Assembly (NCBI GenBank): GCA_035487295.1
Contig: DATHMH010000044.1
Span: 1 to 64,000 of the forward strand
Length of the DNA stretch: 64,000 bases
Origin: QIAW01 sp035487295
Lineage (GTDB): Bacteria; Acidobacteriota; Terriglobia; Terriglobales; Acidobacteriaceae
Direction: 5' to 3'
The translations under genes were made by a program, and so were the position numbers. Below the pieces are notes generated by a model that was not told the origin of the DNA, did no database searches, and worked only from the letters and a program-made list of their open reading frames with translations. Shown one piece after another: positions 31,370 through 39,549 of this stretch (within the stretch, counting starts at the first letter, position 1; the number at the start of each line of letters is the position of its first letter).

Positions 31370-31400
31370 TGCAATATCCTCCTCTGCATAAGATGATAAA

Positions 31401-31424
31401 ATAACTGATTGGATGCTCATTTAT
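31401..31424. promoter_or_regulatory. TetR operator-like site 1 (proximal to the SDR gene)
   Basis: The plus strand reads ATAACTGATTGGATGCTCA followed by TTTAT. The same pattern ATAACTGA-N8-CTCA occurs in opposite orientation at 31453-31476. Two matching sites inside one 118-bp divergent promoter region point to a regulator binding both. Confidence 0.55.
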
Positions 31425-31452
31425 TTGGTTTAAGAACACCAGCTACGTATAT

Positions 31453-31476
31453 ACTATTGAGTCTACACTCAGTTAT
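31453..31476. promoter_or_regulatory. TetR operator-like site 2 (proximal to tetR)
   Basis: On the minus strand the site reads ATAACTGAGTGTAGACTCA then ATAGT, sharing ATAACTGA, TG and CTCA positions with site 1. It contains a TGAGT/ACTCA inverted repeat with a 4-bp centre. It ends 11 bases before the GTG start of the TetR gene, in a position to block its own expression. Confidence 0.55.
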
Positions 31477-31487
31477 AGAGGAGCTCA

Positions 31488-32066
31488 GTGGCTCGTCCCA
31501 AGAGCGAAGACAAGCGAAATGCGATCCTCGACGCCGCGACCCGCGTATTTGCGGAGCGCGGTCTCACCGCTGCCCCAACCTCAGAGATATCAAAACAGGC
31601 CGGCGTCGCCGAGGGAACTCTGTTTACCTACTTCAAGACCAAGGATGATTTGATCAATGCCCTTTACCGGGAGATCAAGTTAGAACTCGCAGACGCGATG
31701 ATGTCAGGTTTTCCGCGCAAGAAGAGTGTTCGCGCCCGGTTGCGGCATGTGTGGGACGGCTACATGAATTGGGGGGTGACTAATCGTGAGAAACGCAGGG
31801 TCCTGGCCCAATTGCAGGTTTCGGGAATGCTTTCGAAAGAATCGATCGAAGCGGGAAGCGCGCCCTTCGTCGAAATGCAGAACGCGACTCGCAACGCGAT
31901 TGAGCGACACATTCTGCGCGCGGACCTTCCGATTGAGTTGATTTCGAAGACGATGGCGGCTTTGGCGGAAGCCACCATGGACCTGATTGTGTTAAGACCA
32001 GCTATGGCAAAGAAGTATCGCGACGGTGGATTTGAGATCTATTGGGCGGGGATCGCACGGAAGTAA
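31488..32066 (+). CDS. TetR/AcrR-family transcriptional regulator
   Basis: The frame starts with GTG at 31488, behind GAGGAGCTCA. The 192-residue protein has a TetR helix-turn-helix at residues 6-55 (KRNAILDAATRVFAERGLTAAPTSEISKQAGVAEGTLFTYFKTKDDLINALY). The ligand-binding part (about 60-190) has no recognisable effector signature. It probably represses the divergent SDR gene and itself through the two matching sites between them. The downstream 500 bp hold broken gene remnants that may have belonged to its regulon. Confidence 0.9.
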   Translation: MARPKSEDKRNAILDAATRVFAERGLTAAPTSEISKQAGVAEGTLFTYFKTKDDLINALYREIKLELADAMMSGFPRKKSVRARLRHVWDGYMNWGVTNREKRRVLAQLQVSGMLSKESIEAGSAPFVEMQNATRNAIERHILRADLPIELISKTMAALAEATMDLIVLRPAMAKKYRDGGFEIYWAGIARK

Positions 32067-32121
32067 TTCTTTTGCATCTAGTTAATTGAGTGAGTAATCA
32101 AATTATTAAAGGAGCACGATT

Positions 32122-32154
32122 ATGAAATACAAATTGCTTGGCAAGAGGGACTAG
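32122..32154 (+). pseudogene. N-terminal remnant of an aldo/keto reductase gene
   Basis: An ATG with a good AAAGGAG sequence upstream begins MKYKLLGKRD and then stops at TAG. MKYKLLGK is the typical first strand of aldo/keto reductases. The following 400 bp do not continue the family in any frame I read. Start signal and first codons were kept while the body was lost. Confidence 0.5.
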
Positions 32155-32568
32155 GGCGACGGTTTCAGTCAGGATCTTGATGCAGGCGATAATCAGGCCG
32201 GCGTTTGAGCTTTCCCATGAGGCAGCGCCACTGTCCTCTGCCGTGGTAGAGTTTGAAAATCTGCCGGCTGCGCTCGGAGAGAAACTGGAGCGTCTGAACC
32301 CGGGCACAAGTGAAGCGTCCAGCCAAGCGGGGCGGTGGCGTTGTTCTGGAGCGTCCACTCGGGGAGATCCTTTGGATCTTCCACTTTGACCTCATCCCTC
32401 ATCGCGGGCAGCTTTACGACGTATCTCCGTCCGATGGGTGCCCAGGTGACTTCCGTGTACGGAAGGTCTGGAGGCGGCGCGGCTCACTGAACGATTGCGG
32501 CGATTGCGCAATCGAAAAGCAACGAAATTCAACCAAGCATCATTTAACCAAGCATCAAGGAGAGAGAA
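32155..32568. other. Decayed intergenic stretch without an intact gene
   Basis: These 414 bp lie between the aldo/keto reductase remnant and an SDR gene. A minus-strand frame from about 32490 to 32195 reads codon-like (PYTEVTWAPIGRRYVVKLPA, EDPKDLPEWTLQNNATAPLG) but has no proper start and loses sense toward its end. I do not recognise the family. It may be another gene fragment. Confidence 0.4.
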
Positions 32569-33321
32569 ATGAAACTCACGGGAAACACAATCTTCATTAC
32601 GGGCGGCGGTTCCGGCATCGGTCGGGGATTGGCAGAAACACTGCACAAACTCGGCAATAAAGTCATCATTTCAGGCCGACGCAAGAGCCATCTCGACGCA
32701 ACAACCCAGGCGAATCCGGGCATTCAATCTATTGAACTGAATATCGAAGATCCAGCGAGCATCGCGACGGTAGCGCAGAAGCTGACGGCGGAATATCCGG
32801 CGCTCAATGTGCTGATTAACAACGCAGGCGTCATGCAGATCGATGATGCCGCAAGCGCAATTGACGATGGCTTGCTGGTATCGACCGTCACGACCAATCT
32901 TCTTGGCCCCATTCGACTGACCTCGGCGCTGATCGGGCATTTGAAGAAGCAAAAGACAGCAGCCGTGATCTACAACACTTCTGTCCTCGGCTTCGTGCCG
33001 CTGGCGCTTTCCTCGGTCTATTCGTCCACCAAGGCTGCACTTCATTCCTACGTTCTCTCACAGCGGTACAAACTCAAGGACTCTTCTGTGAGCGTTCTGG
33101 AGATTGCTCCGCCGTGGGTCCAGACGGACATGCTCGGCAGCAACAATGAACCCCGCGCGATGCCTCTTGCAGAATTCATCGCCGAGACCGTCAAGGTGCT
33201 TGGCACGGATGCGCAGGAGATTCTCGTAGAACGGGCAAAGCCGCTTCGCAACAACGTGGGGCCGAATGAAGGCGCATTCGTAACGCAATTTAATGACGCG
33301 ATGCTGCAACCACAGGTATAG
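32569..33321 (+). CDS. DltE-like short-chain dehydrogenase
   Basis: The 250-residue SDR starts after AAGGAGAGAGAA. It carries IFITGGGSGIGRGLAETLHKLG (cofactor), VLINNAGVMQ, and the active site NTSVLG with YSSTK. PPWVQTDML follows as in the DltE/YpeG group of SDRs. The arginines in SGRRKSHL suggest NADP(H). It belongs to a strand-consistent group with the TetR gene and the remnants, which suggests a former TetR-regulated oxidoreductase cluster. The substrate is unknown. Confidence 0.88.
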   Translation: MKLTGNTIFITGGGSGIGRGLAETLHKLGNKVIISGRRKSHLDATTQANPGIQSIELNIEDPASIATVAQKLTAEYPALNVLINNAGVMQIDDAASAIDDGLLVSTVTTNLLGPIRLTSALIGHLKKQKTAAVIYNTSVLGFVPLALSSVYSSTKAALHSYVLSQRYKLKDSSVSVLEIAPPWVQTDMLGSNNEPRAMPLAEFIAETVKVLGTDAQEILVERAKPLRNNVGPNEGAFVTQFNDAMLQPQV

Positions 33322-33330
33322 CCAGGTTCT

Positions 33331-33480
33331 TTGTGTTGTGCCGCAGAACCGTCGATCATCATTCGCATGAAGGAAGGAGTTCTTGTCGAGCACTGGGATG
33401 TCATTCAGGACGAAGCCACCAGGGAACAGTCCGAGAGCGGAAATCCCATGTTTGGTGCATCGTTTCCGCGGTACGCGTAA
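33331..33480 (+). pseudogene. C-terminal remnant of a SnoaL-like (NTF2-fold) protein
   Basis: A plus-strand frame ending with TAA at 33480 encodes IIIRMKEGVLVEHWDVIQDE and a short tail with SGNPMFGASF. The phrase I-R-x-x-x-G-x-L/I-V-E-H-W-D-V-I-Q is the typical C-terminal strand of SnoaL-like proteins with an NTF2 fold. The N-terminal two thirds are absent. It follows the SDR gene directly. Confidence 0.55.
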
Positions 33481-33609
33481 TACCGGTCACCCGGGTAGGT
33501 TGTCACTCGCCCGCAATCGGCGGAACGCGCCAATGGAGATTACAGCTCCCGCAAGCGAATTTCCCGCGTCAGCGAGACCTCGCCCGATCCATTAAGCGGT
33601 AAGTAGCTA

Positions 33610-34233
33610 TTACCCTCGCTGCTTCTTAACCTTCGGGCGCGTCTCTGAATCTTGTGGTTTCTTCACTTTCGGCGTAAGCATGTCCAGCCTGCGCCCCTTC
33701 TGTGAATCGCTAATCAGCGTTGCCAGTCGACGTTGACGGGTCTCTTCTTGTTTAGCGCTCACGACCCAAAAACTGGATGTCCGTTGGTACCAGGGAGCCT
33801 GTGCCCGGAAGAATTCCCAGGCCCGGGGGTTAGCTTTGAACTGCCTCTCGTAAGCGAGAGGTAATTTTTTCGGCCGTGACTCGAAAGAATACTTACCGGA
33901 GTCGCTGGTGCGTCGCTCGAACGCTTTCACCCCCGAAGGCGCCATTCGGCCAAGCTTTGCCAGCTCACCCACCCGCCTGATGTTGACTGCGCTCCAGTAG
34001 CTCTTCGGCTTTCGTGGAGTGAAGCGCTGTTTGTATGTTGTCGGGTTGATGCTCTTGCGCACTCCATCGATCCATCCGAAACACAGACATTCGTCCAACG
34101 CCTCACGGTAAGTGATACTTTTCTTGTCTGTGCGTTTGTTGTAAAGACCCAACCACAGCTCCGGGACACGGTCGTGATTTGTCTTGAGCCATTCTCGGAA
34201 TTCGGCAGACGAGCTGAAGATCTTGATTTGCAT
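33610..34233 (-). CDS. YdeI/OmpD-associated family protein
   Basis: The 207-residue protein contains FREWLKTNHDRVPELWLGLYNKRTDKKSITYREALDECLCFGWIDGVRKSI, followed by YKQRFTPRKPKSYWSAVNIRRVGELAKLGRMAPSG. These are the hallmark blocks of the YdeI/OmpD-associated (bacteriocin-protection) family. The C-terminal third is rich in Lys and Arg. The biochemical activity of the family is not known. It is a single gene between the remnant zone and the PdxR-like regulator. Confidence 0.87.
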   Translation of the reverse strand: MQIKIFSSSAEFREWLKTNHDRVPELWLGLYNKRTDKKSITYREALDECLCFGWIDGVRKSINPTTYKQRFTPRKPKSYWSAVNIRRVGELAKLGRMAPSGVKAFERRTSDSGKYSFESRPKKLPLAYERQFKANPRAWEFFRAQAPWYQRTSSFWVVSAKQEETRQRRLATLISDSQKGRRLDMLTPKVKKPQDSETRPKVKKQRG

Positions 34234-34320
34234 GGTTCCCTCGCAACGGCACAGAAGGGATAGGATACTTGATCTCTTAGACGAGAGGAACGAACGCTGC
34301 GGCAGATGCGCATTTAGATC

Positions 34321-35754
34321 TTAGAGTATTTCGCCCAACCGCCGGATGCCCTCTTGAATTTCCTTCTCGTTCATCCGCGCGTAGCCGAGCATGAGCCCGG
34401 TCCGCGAGGGCCGGGTCAGGAAGTACCCGGATATTCCGTAAATGCCAACTCCCCGCGATGCCGCCTTTTCGATAACGGCGTTTTCCGAGATGTGCTTCCT
34501 GGGCCACAGCACGACGTGAGCTCCAGCACCGTCGCCGGTCACCTCGACACGGTCGCCCAAATACTTGTGGATGGCGTCGAGCAGCGCTGCGCGATGCGCG
34601 GTGTTTCTGCGGCGAACGCGACGTAAATGGCGCTCGTACATTCCGCTGGTGATGAACTCGGCAAGAGTTTGTTGCTCCAGTGTGGCGGTATGCCGATCGC
34701 ACAGCCATTTGGCCGCTGTGAACGCGGGAACCAACGATTTGGGTGCAATCAGGTAGCCGATGCGGAGTGCCGAAAAGACCGTGCGCGAGAAGGTCCCGAT
34801 GTAGATGACGCGGCCTTCTCTATCCAGACCCTGCAAAGACTCCAGCGGTTGTCCCTGGTAGTGGAATTCACCATCGTAGTCGTCCTCAACGATCACCGCG
34901 TCTTTGCTCCTGGCCCATGCGAGGAGCGCCAGGCGGCGAGTGAGCGGAAGAATCGCGCCAGTGGGAAAGTGATGCGAAGGGGTTACGAACGCTATGCGGG
35001 CATTCTGGGGCAGCTTGGCGGGATTCAGGCCGTCGCGATCGACCGGCACCGGCTGTAAGCGAGCTCCAGCAGCGCGAAGGACTTCCCAGGTGCCCTGATA
35101 CTGCGGATTCTCAATGGCGACTGGATCGCCGCGTTCTATCAATACCCGCGCAATGAGGTCCAATGCCTGCTGCGAGCCGTTAACGACAATCACTTGCGAC
35201 GGATCGCAGATCACCGCGCGCGACCGCTGCAGGTGAATGGAAATGGCCTCGCGCAAGGCAAAGATCCCAGCCGCCGCGCCATAGTCAAGCTCACGAACCG
35301 GGGCTTTCCGCGCCTGCCGCAGCAGGATGCGCCGCCACATCTCGAAAGGAAACGTTGCCACGTCGCTCCGTCCGTACGCAAAATCGTAGGGGAGCGGAAT
35401 CGGGCGCCGGCCCGGAAAATCCACAGTTGCCGCAACATCGGCGGCGGCAGACCCATAGCGCGAGAGCCGTAGCCTGGCAGACTTTTCCAGTTTCTTGGGC
35501 CTGCTGCCGCCCAATCCTGCGGATACATAAGTTCCTGAGCCGCCCCGGCTGCCTGCGAAACCTTCTGCCAGCAACAGCTCGTAGGCCAGCAATACGACTG
35601 TCCGCGAAATTCCGAGTTGCTCAGCCAGGTCCCGCGTTGAGGGGAGCCGGTCACCGGCGCGCAAGCTGCCCGACAGAATGCTTTGCCGCAATCCGCGGTA
35701 GACCTGGCGGAAGAGCGGTTCACCTTGCTTCGAAAGTGGTATTACAAATGACAC
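34321..35754 (-). CDS. PdxR/MocR-type GntR regulator with aminotransferase-like domain
   Basis: The GTG-started 477-residue protein has an N-terminal GntR winged helix (RQVYRGLRQSILSGSLRAGDRLPSTRDLAEQLGISRTVVLLAYELLLAEGF). A fold-type I aminotransferase-like domain follows (VVNGSQQALDLIARVL, IENPQYQGT, VIVEDDYDGEFHYQG, YIGTFSRTVFSALRIGYL). The position that normally holds the PLP Schiff-base lysine in this last motif is Arg324. PdxR proteins usually sense PLP and control vitamin B6 genes. It is divergent from a secreted protein gene and a PNPOx-fold flavin-binding gene, the likely targets. Repeats at 35732-35780 may be its operator. Confidence 0.88.
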   Translation of the reverse strand: MSFVIPLSKQGEPLFRQVYRGLRQSILSGSLRAGDRLPSTRDLAEQLGISRTVVLLAYELLLAEGFAGSRGGSGTYVSAGLGGSRPKKLEKSARLRLSRYGSAAADVAATVDFPGRRPIPLPYDFAYGRSDVATFPFEMWRRILLRQARKAPVRELDYGAAAGIFALREAISIHLQRSRAVICDPSQVIVVNGSQQALDLIARVLIERGDPVAIENPQYQGTWEVLRAAGARLQPVPVDRDGLNPAKLPQNARIAFVTPSHHFPTGAILPLTRRLALLAWARSKDAVIVEDDYDGEFHYQGQPLESLQGLDREGRVIYIGTFSRTVFSALRIGYLIAPKSLVPAFTAAKWLCDRHTATLEQQTLAEFITSGMYERHLRRVRRRNTAHRAALLDAIHKYLGDRVEVTGDGAGAHVVLWPRKHISENAVIEKAASRGVGIYGISGYFLTRPSRTGLMLGYARMNEKEIQEGIRRLGEIL

Positions 35755-35780
35755 GGAAAGTGGACCTTTATAAATACCAC
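35732..35780. promoter_or_regulatory. Candidate operator of the PdxR-like regulator
   Basis: GAAAGTGG occurs twice as a direct repeat (35732-35739 and 35756-35763, 24 bp apart). GTGGTATT (35736) and AATACCAC (35773) form an inverted repeat in the same stretch. The site covers the regulator's own GTG start region and lies before the divergent genes. MocR-family regulators typically bind spaced direct repeats of this kind. Confidence 0.45.
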
Positions 35781-35889
35781 AGGCTCAGGCATAGTTGAAA
35801 TGTTTCTGACGGATCTGCGTCGCTCGCTGAGGACCGTGGCGAAGCGGTCGGCTTAAACAGGATAGGCAGACAAATTAAAGGAGGCAGTA

Positions 35890-36507
35890 ATGAACGCGCT
35901 CAAACATATTCGGACATATCTCCTGGTGTGCAGCCTGGTTGTCATCTTGCAGCCCCTTCAAGGAATCGCACAGCAGAATTCAGACGCAGCGACAACAGGA
36001 CCTCTACAACATGATGGGCAACACGATTTTGACTTCGAGATTGGCACCTGGAAAATTCACCTGAAGCGCCTCGATGGTCGCTTAGTCGGCTCCAAGACCT
36101 GGGTCGAATTTGACGGTACCTCCGTCACCCGCAAGGTTTGGGATGGCCGCGCGAACCTGGAAGAGTTCGAAACCGATAGCCCGGCTGGTGGTCACATCGA
36201 AGGTATGACCCTGCGTCTCTACGATCCCCAAACCCACCAGTGGAGCCTCTATTGGGCCACCAGCAAGAGCGGTGCCATAGGTGCGCCCACGATCGGCGAA
36301 TTCAAGAATGGACGCGGCGAGTTTTTCGATACTGAACCATCTGGCCCTAATGGCAGATCCATCCTGGTTCGATTTATTTGGTCGGAGATCACCCCGAATT
36401 CGGCCCACTTTGAGCAGTCTTTCTCCGATGATGGTGGCAAGACCTGGGAAGTCAACTGGATCACGGATCAGACACGGGTGAAAGATGAAGCTGTCAAAGC
36501 GCACTGA
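35890..36507 (+). CDS. Secreted DUF1579-like protein
   Basis: The 205-residue product follows AAAGGAGGCAGTA and has a signal peptide (LLVCSLVVILQPLQGIAQQ). The mature part contains HDFDFEIGTWKIHLKRLDGRLVGSKTWVEFDG, MTLRLYDPQTHQWSLYWA and HFEQSFSDDGGKTWEVNWI. The W-x-x-x-x-R beta-strand pattern resembles DUF1579/lipocalin-like sheets. No function is established. The stop overlaps the start of the next gene by 23 bp, so translation is probably coupled. Confidence 0.72.
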   Translation: MNALKHIRTYLLVCSLVVILQPLQGIAQQNSDAATTGPLQHDGQHDFDFEIGTWKIHLKRLDGRLVGSKTWVEFDGTSVTRKVWDGRANLEEFETDSPAGGHIEGMTLRLYDPQTHQWSLYWATSKSGAIGAPTIGEFKNGRGEFFDTEPSGPNGRSILVRFIWSEITPNSAHFEQSFSDDGGKTWEVNWITDQTRVKDEAVKAH

Positions 36508-37162
36508 ACTCCGCCGCATCCCCGAGAGAGGATCGCACGACTGGGCAACGATTAACCAAATTCTGGACGCGGGATTTCTCGCTAGCGTCGGATTTTGCGT
36601 GGATGGCCAGCCGTTTGTCATTCCAACGCTATATGGCCGGGATGGAGAAAGACTTTATCTGCACGGTTCAGCCGCCAGTCGCATGCTACGGGAACTTGAA
36701 ACCGGTATCCTGGCTTGCGTAACGGTGACTCTCGTGGATGGATTGGTCTTATCGCGGTCTGCCTTCGATCACTCCATGAACTACCGCTCCGTGGTTGCAT
36801 TTGGAAGGGCGCGGAGGGTCGCAGATCCGGAGCAGAAGATCAAATCTTTGCGCGCCATCTCTGAACATCTCATCGCCGGCCGGTGGGAAGATGTCCGTGC
36901 ACCCAGCGAGAAGGAGTTGAAGGCGACAACCGTGCTTGAATTCTCGATCGAGGAGGCTTCATCCAAGGTACGAAGTGGACCGCCGCAGGACGACGAGAGC
37001 GACTATGGGTTGCCGGTATGGGCCGGGGTATTACCGCTTGAGATGAAATCCCGGCCGCCCATACCAGACGACAGATTAATCAAAGGTGTCACCGTTCCGG
37101 AATATGTCCGGCGCTATGACGCTCGGCTCAAGGGTGGAGCCGGCCATTCGTCCAATGGCTAG
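36485..37162 (+). CDS. Pyridoxamine 5'-phosphate oxidase-fold flavin-binding protein
   Basis: The 225-residue protein has the PNPOx-like split barrel: INQILDAGFLASVGFCVDGQPFVIPTLYGRDGERLYLHGSAASRMLRELE, CVTVTLVDGLVLSRSAFDHSMNYRSVVAFGRAR and YGLPVWAGVLPL. This matches the 'pyridoxamine 5'-phosphate oxidase family / flavin-nucleotide-binding' group and not true PdxH. It overlaps the previous gene by 23 bp. Location divergent from a PdxR-type regulator fits a B6- or flavin-related role, which is inference. Confidence 0.83.
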   Translation: MKLSKRTELRRIPERGSHDWATINQILDAGFLASVGFCVDGQPFVIPTLYGRDGERLYLHGSAASRMLRELETGILACVTVTLVDGLVLSRSAFDHSMNYRSVVAFGRARRVADPEQKIKSLRAISEHLIAGRWEDVRAPSEKELKATTVLEFSIEEASSKVRSGPPQDDESDYGLPVWAGVLPLEMKSRPPIPDDRLIKGVTVPEYVRRYDARLKGGAGHSSNG

Positions 37163-37668
37163 TTTAAGCCGCCGATGGATCGCCGGATCCTGATTATTGC
37201 CATCGAGCAATCGCACGTTTCATGGGTTCTGGTGATTATACCCAGAGTACACGAACACCCAGTGGCCAAGAACAGGGGCTGAGTAACCCTTGTTCTAGAG
37301 AATGTTTCCTCGCGGAACATTTTGTTCTCGGGAACATTTGTCTACGGGAATTCTGATTATTTTTGGCTCCTGAGGACTGCTAACAGTGGTATCACCGTGA
37401 TATCAAACCCGTAATTCCTTAGGAACTTTATGTCAATATTGTCCTTCAGGTGTGTTTAGAGCACGCCGGGGTTTTTGACCTCTTAGGTCCTTGAAAATTC
37501 GCAAAAGCAGTAGTCGCTTTGATCACTACTCCAACCGCTATCTGAACCTCTTTATGTTCTTGAATTGTAGTGACTTATCAGCACCTGAACTACTCGAAGT
37601 AATGGGGGGTGGGGGAGTAATACTTGGTGGGTACGGACCGGGCACATGGCTGACAGATTAGAGACCGA
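37163..37668. other. Long non-coding stretch with short GAAC/GTTC-rich repeats
   Basis: No coding frame is supported in these 506 bp. Between 37280 and 37350 a CGGAACATTTTGTTCT unit is followed by a variant CGGGAACATTTGTCTA and a partial third CGGGAATT, so this is a short imperfect tandem array. Around 37600 a G-rich run (GGGGGGTGGGGGAG) could form a quadruplex. I see no tRNA, riboswitch or mobile-element ends. Confidence 0.4.
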
Positions 37669-37971
37669 TTACGCCGCCGATGGATCGTTGGGCGTGCTGG
37701 GGTCGGCGGGGACGGCGGTATCGCTGTCGGTTGTGGGATGGGCGCGCGAGTCCGCTATGATCCGGCGGGCGTCATCGGCCTGCTCTTCCCGCACCAGGAC
37801 CACGGCGCCGCCTACGCCGGAGAGAACGTCCGGGGCCTCGCGCCAGATGATGGTGGATTCTATGCCCGCACTTTCCAGCAGGCCGGAGACGACCATGGCT
37901 TCTGATTCCTGCGTGGTGGCAAAGACCTCAACCAGGTTCTCGTTGGGCTCTCCGTGGTTTTCATTTTCCAT
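37669..37971 (-). CDS. DUF2007-type putative signal-transducing protein
   Basis: From the ATG at 37971 (after GAGAGAACC) the protein has 100 residues. It begins MENENHGEPNENLVEVFATTQESEAMVVSGLLESAGIESTI and continues VGGAVVLVREEQADDARRII, the DUF2007 pattern (a small GlnB-like ferredoxin fold). The tail is acidic and rich in Thr, Asp and Pro. A longer frame from 38031 is possible but less typical. The family's role is unknown. Confidence 0.78.
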   Translation of the reverse strand: MENENHGEPNENLVEVFATTQESEAMVVSGLLESAGIESTIIWREAPDVLSGVGGAVVLVREEQADDARRIIADSRAHPTTDSDTAVPADPSTPNDPSAA

Positions 37972-38243
37972 GGTTCTCTCCCGCAATCTGTGTGCCCACC
38001 ATGATACAGCGCAAAGTTTCCCTGGAATCACAAGAAATTAATTTTCTTTGAAATAGGAATAAAACATAAGGGGGAACAAAATTTGGCGCGGCGGGGTCTA
38101 CCGCGTCCCTGCTTTACTACGCTCGCAAGGCTCTGGCGGCGCGCTGACAGCGCAGAACCGCAAAATTTCCTATAGCGCTGCAATAAAGCGTTGTATTATG
38201 CCCAAAGCAGAGACCAAAATCCCTTCGATCAGGAGAGCAACGC

Positions 38244-38975
38244 ATGAGGCGCTGTTTTTTTGCGGTTGTAGTGAGCCTGGCATTGATCATCACAAGCTGT
38301 TCCAAAAGTTCAGACAACGGAGGCGGCCTGCTGAGCAAGGCCGAATCTGCGCTGACACCATCGGACCCCTGGACAGAATTTGCGCTCATGAGTGCGGCCC
38401 GGCTTAAGGCCACAAGCTGGCGCTCCAAGATGCTGATGAACCAGGCAGGGCAACCTATCGAAATGGACAGCGAAGTCATGTGTCCGGATAAGCAGCACAC
38501 CAAGATGACCCAGGGCGGCAAGGTGACGATGGAAAGTTACAACATCGGCGGCACCATGTACTTGAACGCGGGTGGCCGCATGATGAAGGTGCCCAGCCAC
38601 ATGTCAGCAGCAGCGTTACAGTGCCCGGGAGCGGATTCGGGTTCAGCTTCGTCGGCGCCGTCTTCCAAGATATCGCTGGGCTCGTTGCCCAGCATGAAAG
38701 ACTTGTCTACGGGTTTGCAGGAGATGGAAAAGTACAAACAGAATGTGACCATCACAAAAGGCGGAGTTTCCACGGTGGAAGGTTCGCTCTGCCAGGAGTG
38801 GAACATCGTCTATAACGATCCCCAAACCAAGCAGGGTTACAACTCCAATTATTGTGTAGGAGTAGCCGACCATCTGCCGCGGCGTATGATCGTGGATAGC
38901 GGCGCAAAAGGGAAGATCGAAATGACCTACTGGGATTGGAACAGCAACATCAGCATTAATCCGCCTACGTCGTAG
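38244..38975 (+). CDS. Lipoprotein of unknown function
   Basis: The 243-residue product starts after CAGGAGAGCAACGC and has a lipoprotein signal with lipobox IITSC (Cys19). It continues with EFALMSAARLKATSWRSKMLMNQAGQPIEMDSEVMCPDKQHTKM and CQEWNIVYNDPQTKQGYNSNYCVG and MIVDSGAKGKIEMTYWDWN. The pattern of successive beta strands suggests an outer-membrane lipoprotein fold like LolA/LppX, but this is a guess. It has no operon partners. Confidence 0.72.
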   Translation: MRRCFFAVVVSLALIITSCSKSSDNGGGLLSKAESALTPSDPWTEFALMSAARLKATSWRSKMLMNQAGQPIEMDSEVMCPDKQHTKMTQGGKVTMESYNIGGTMYLNAGGRMMKVPSHMSAAALQCPGADSGSASSAPSSKISLGSLPSMKDLSTGLQEMEKYKQNVTITKGGVSTVEGSLCQEWNIVYNDPQTKQGYNSNYCVGVADHLPRRMIVDSGAKGKIEMTYWDWNSNISINPPTS

Positions 38976-39148
38976 GGTATAGGGAGAGTGAAACGTTGAG
39001 ATAGCAAAACCAGGCTCTTAGTTTGTTTTGACTATGGGCCCTTAGATTTGAAGTGAAGAGTGGCGGAGTCCTTAGGGCGATGCCGCGCATCTAAACAAAG
39101 CAATCTCCCCCGCAAGAAGCACGCATTACAGTTTTTGGGGCCATAACT

Positions 39149-39463
39149 ATGAATATTCCGGAGCGGCAAGCCACGAACCCGGGTTCGGAAAGTTCGACAG
39201 CAGAAACCGATCCCACCCATCAAACTTCAAACCAGGAAGAAACCGAAGACGAAAACCGGCGCATCCGCCGCCTGCAGATCATGATGAACATGGTCATGGC
39301 GGTGATCGCGCAGGAAGAAATGTCGCTGGAAGAAGCTTCGGAGATGGTGGCCAATGCCAAACGCGCCGCGCTCGCCATGTTCCCCGACAAAGAGCTGGCC
39401 TACGACCTGATCTACAAGCCGCGCCTGCAACGGTTGCTGCGCGAACGCTTCCGGCTGCAATAG
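39149..39463 (+). CDS. Small conserved acidic-headed protein of unknown function
   Basis: The 104-residue protein has an acidic, low-complexity N-terminus (about 1-33) and a helical C-terminus, RRLQIMMNMVMAVIAQEEMSLEEASEMVANAKRAALAMFPDKELAYDLIYKPRLQRLL. It contains no cysteine. The body looks like a compact helical domain conserved in Acidobacteriota, although I cannot name it. It ends at a bidirectional hairpin that also serves the convergent VTT-domain gene. Confidence 0.65.
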   Translation: MNIPERQATNPGSESSTAETDPTHQTSNQEETEDENRRIRRLQIMMNMVMAVIAQEEMSLEEASEMVANAKRAALAMFPDKELAYDLIYKPRLQRLLRERFRLQ

Positions 39464-39467
39464 TCTA

Positions 39468-39542
39468 ACCACAAAGGACACAAAGGTTGCACCAAGGAAA
39501 CTAAAACAATCACCTTGGTTCTTCCTTTGTGCCCTTTGTGGT
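39468..39542. terminator. Large inverted repeat between convergent genes, possible bidirectional terminator
   Basis: A 19-base arm at 39468-39486 (ACCACAAAGGACACAAAGG) pairs with 39524-39542 with one mismatch, and ACCAAGG/CCTTGGT nests inside it. It fills the gap between convergent genes ending at 39463 and 39550. The stem is strong but the flanking T-runs are short. The ACCACAAAGG wording looks like one of the repeat families that recur between genes of Acidobacteriota. Confidence 0.6.
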
Positions 39543-39549
39543 TAATCTC

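Noticed and set aside
28581..31396. Large frames opposite the TPR regulator (28581-29417, minus) and the SDR (30566-31396, plus)
   Set aside because: Both are antisense to genes with clear domains. High GC content at third positions produces such long shadows.
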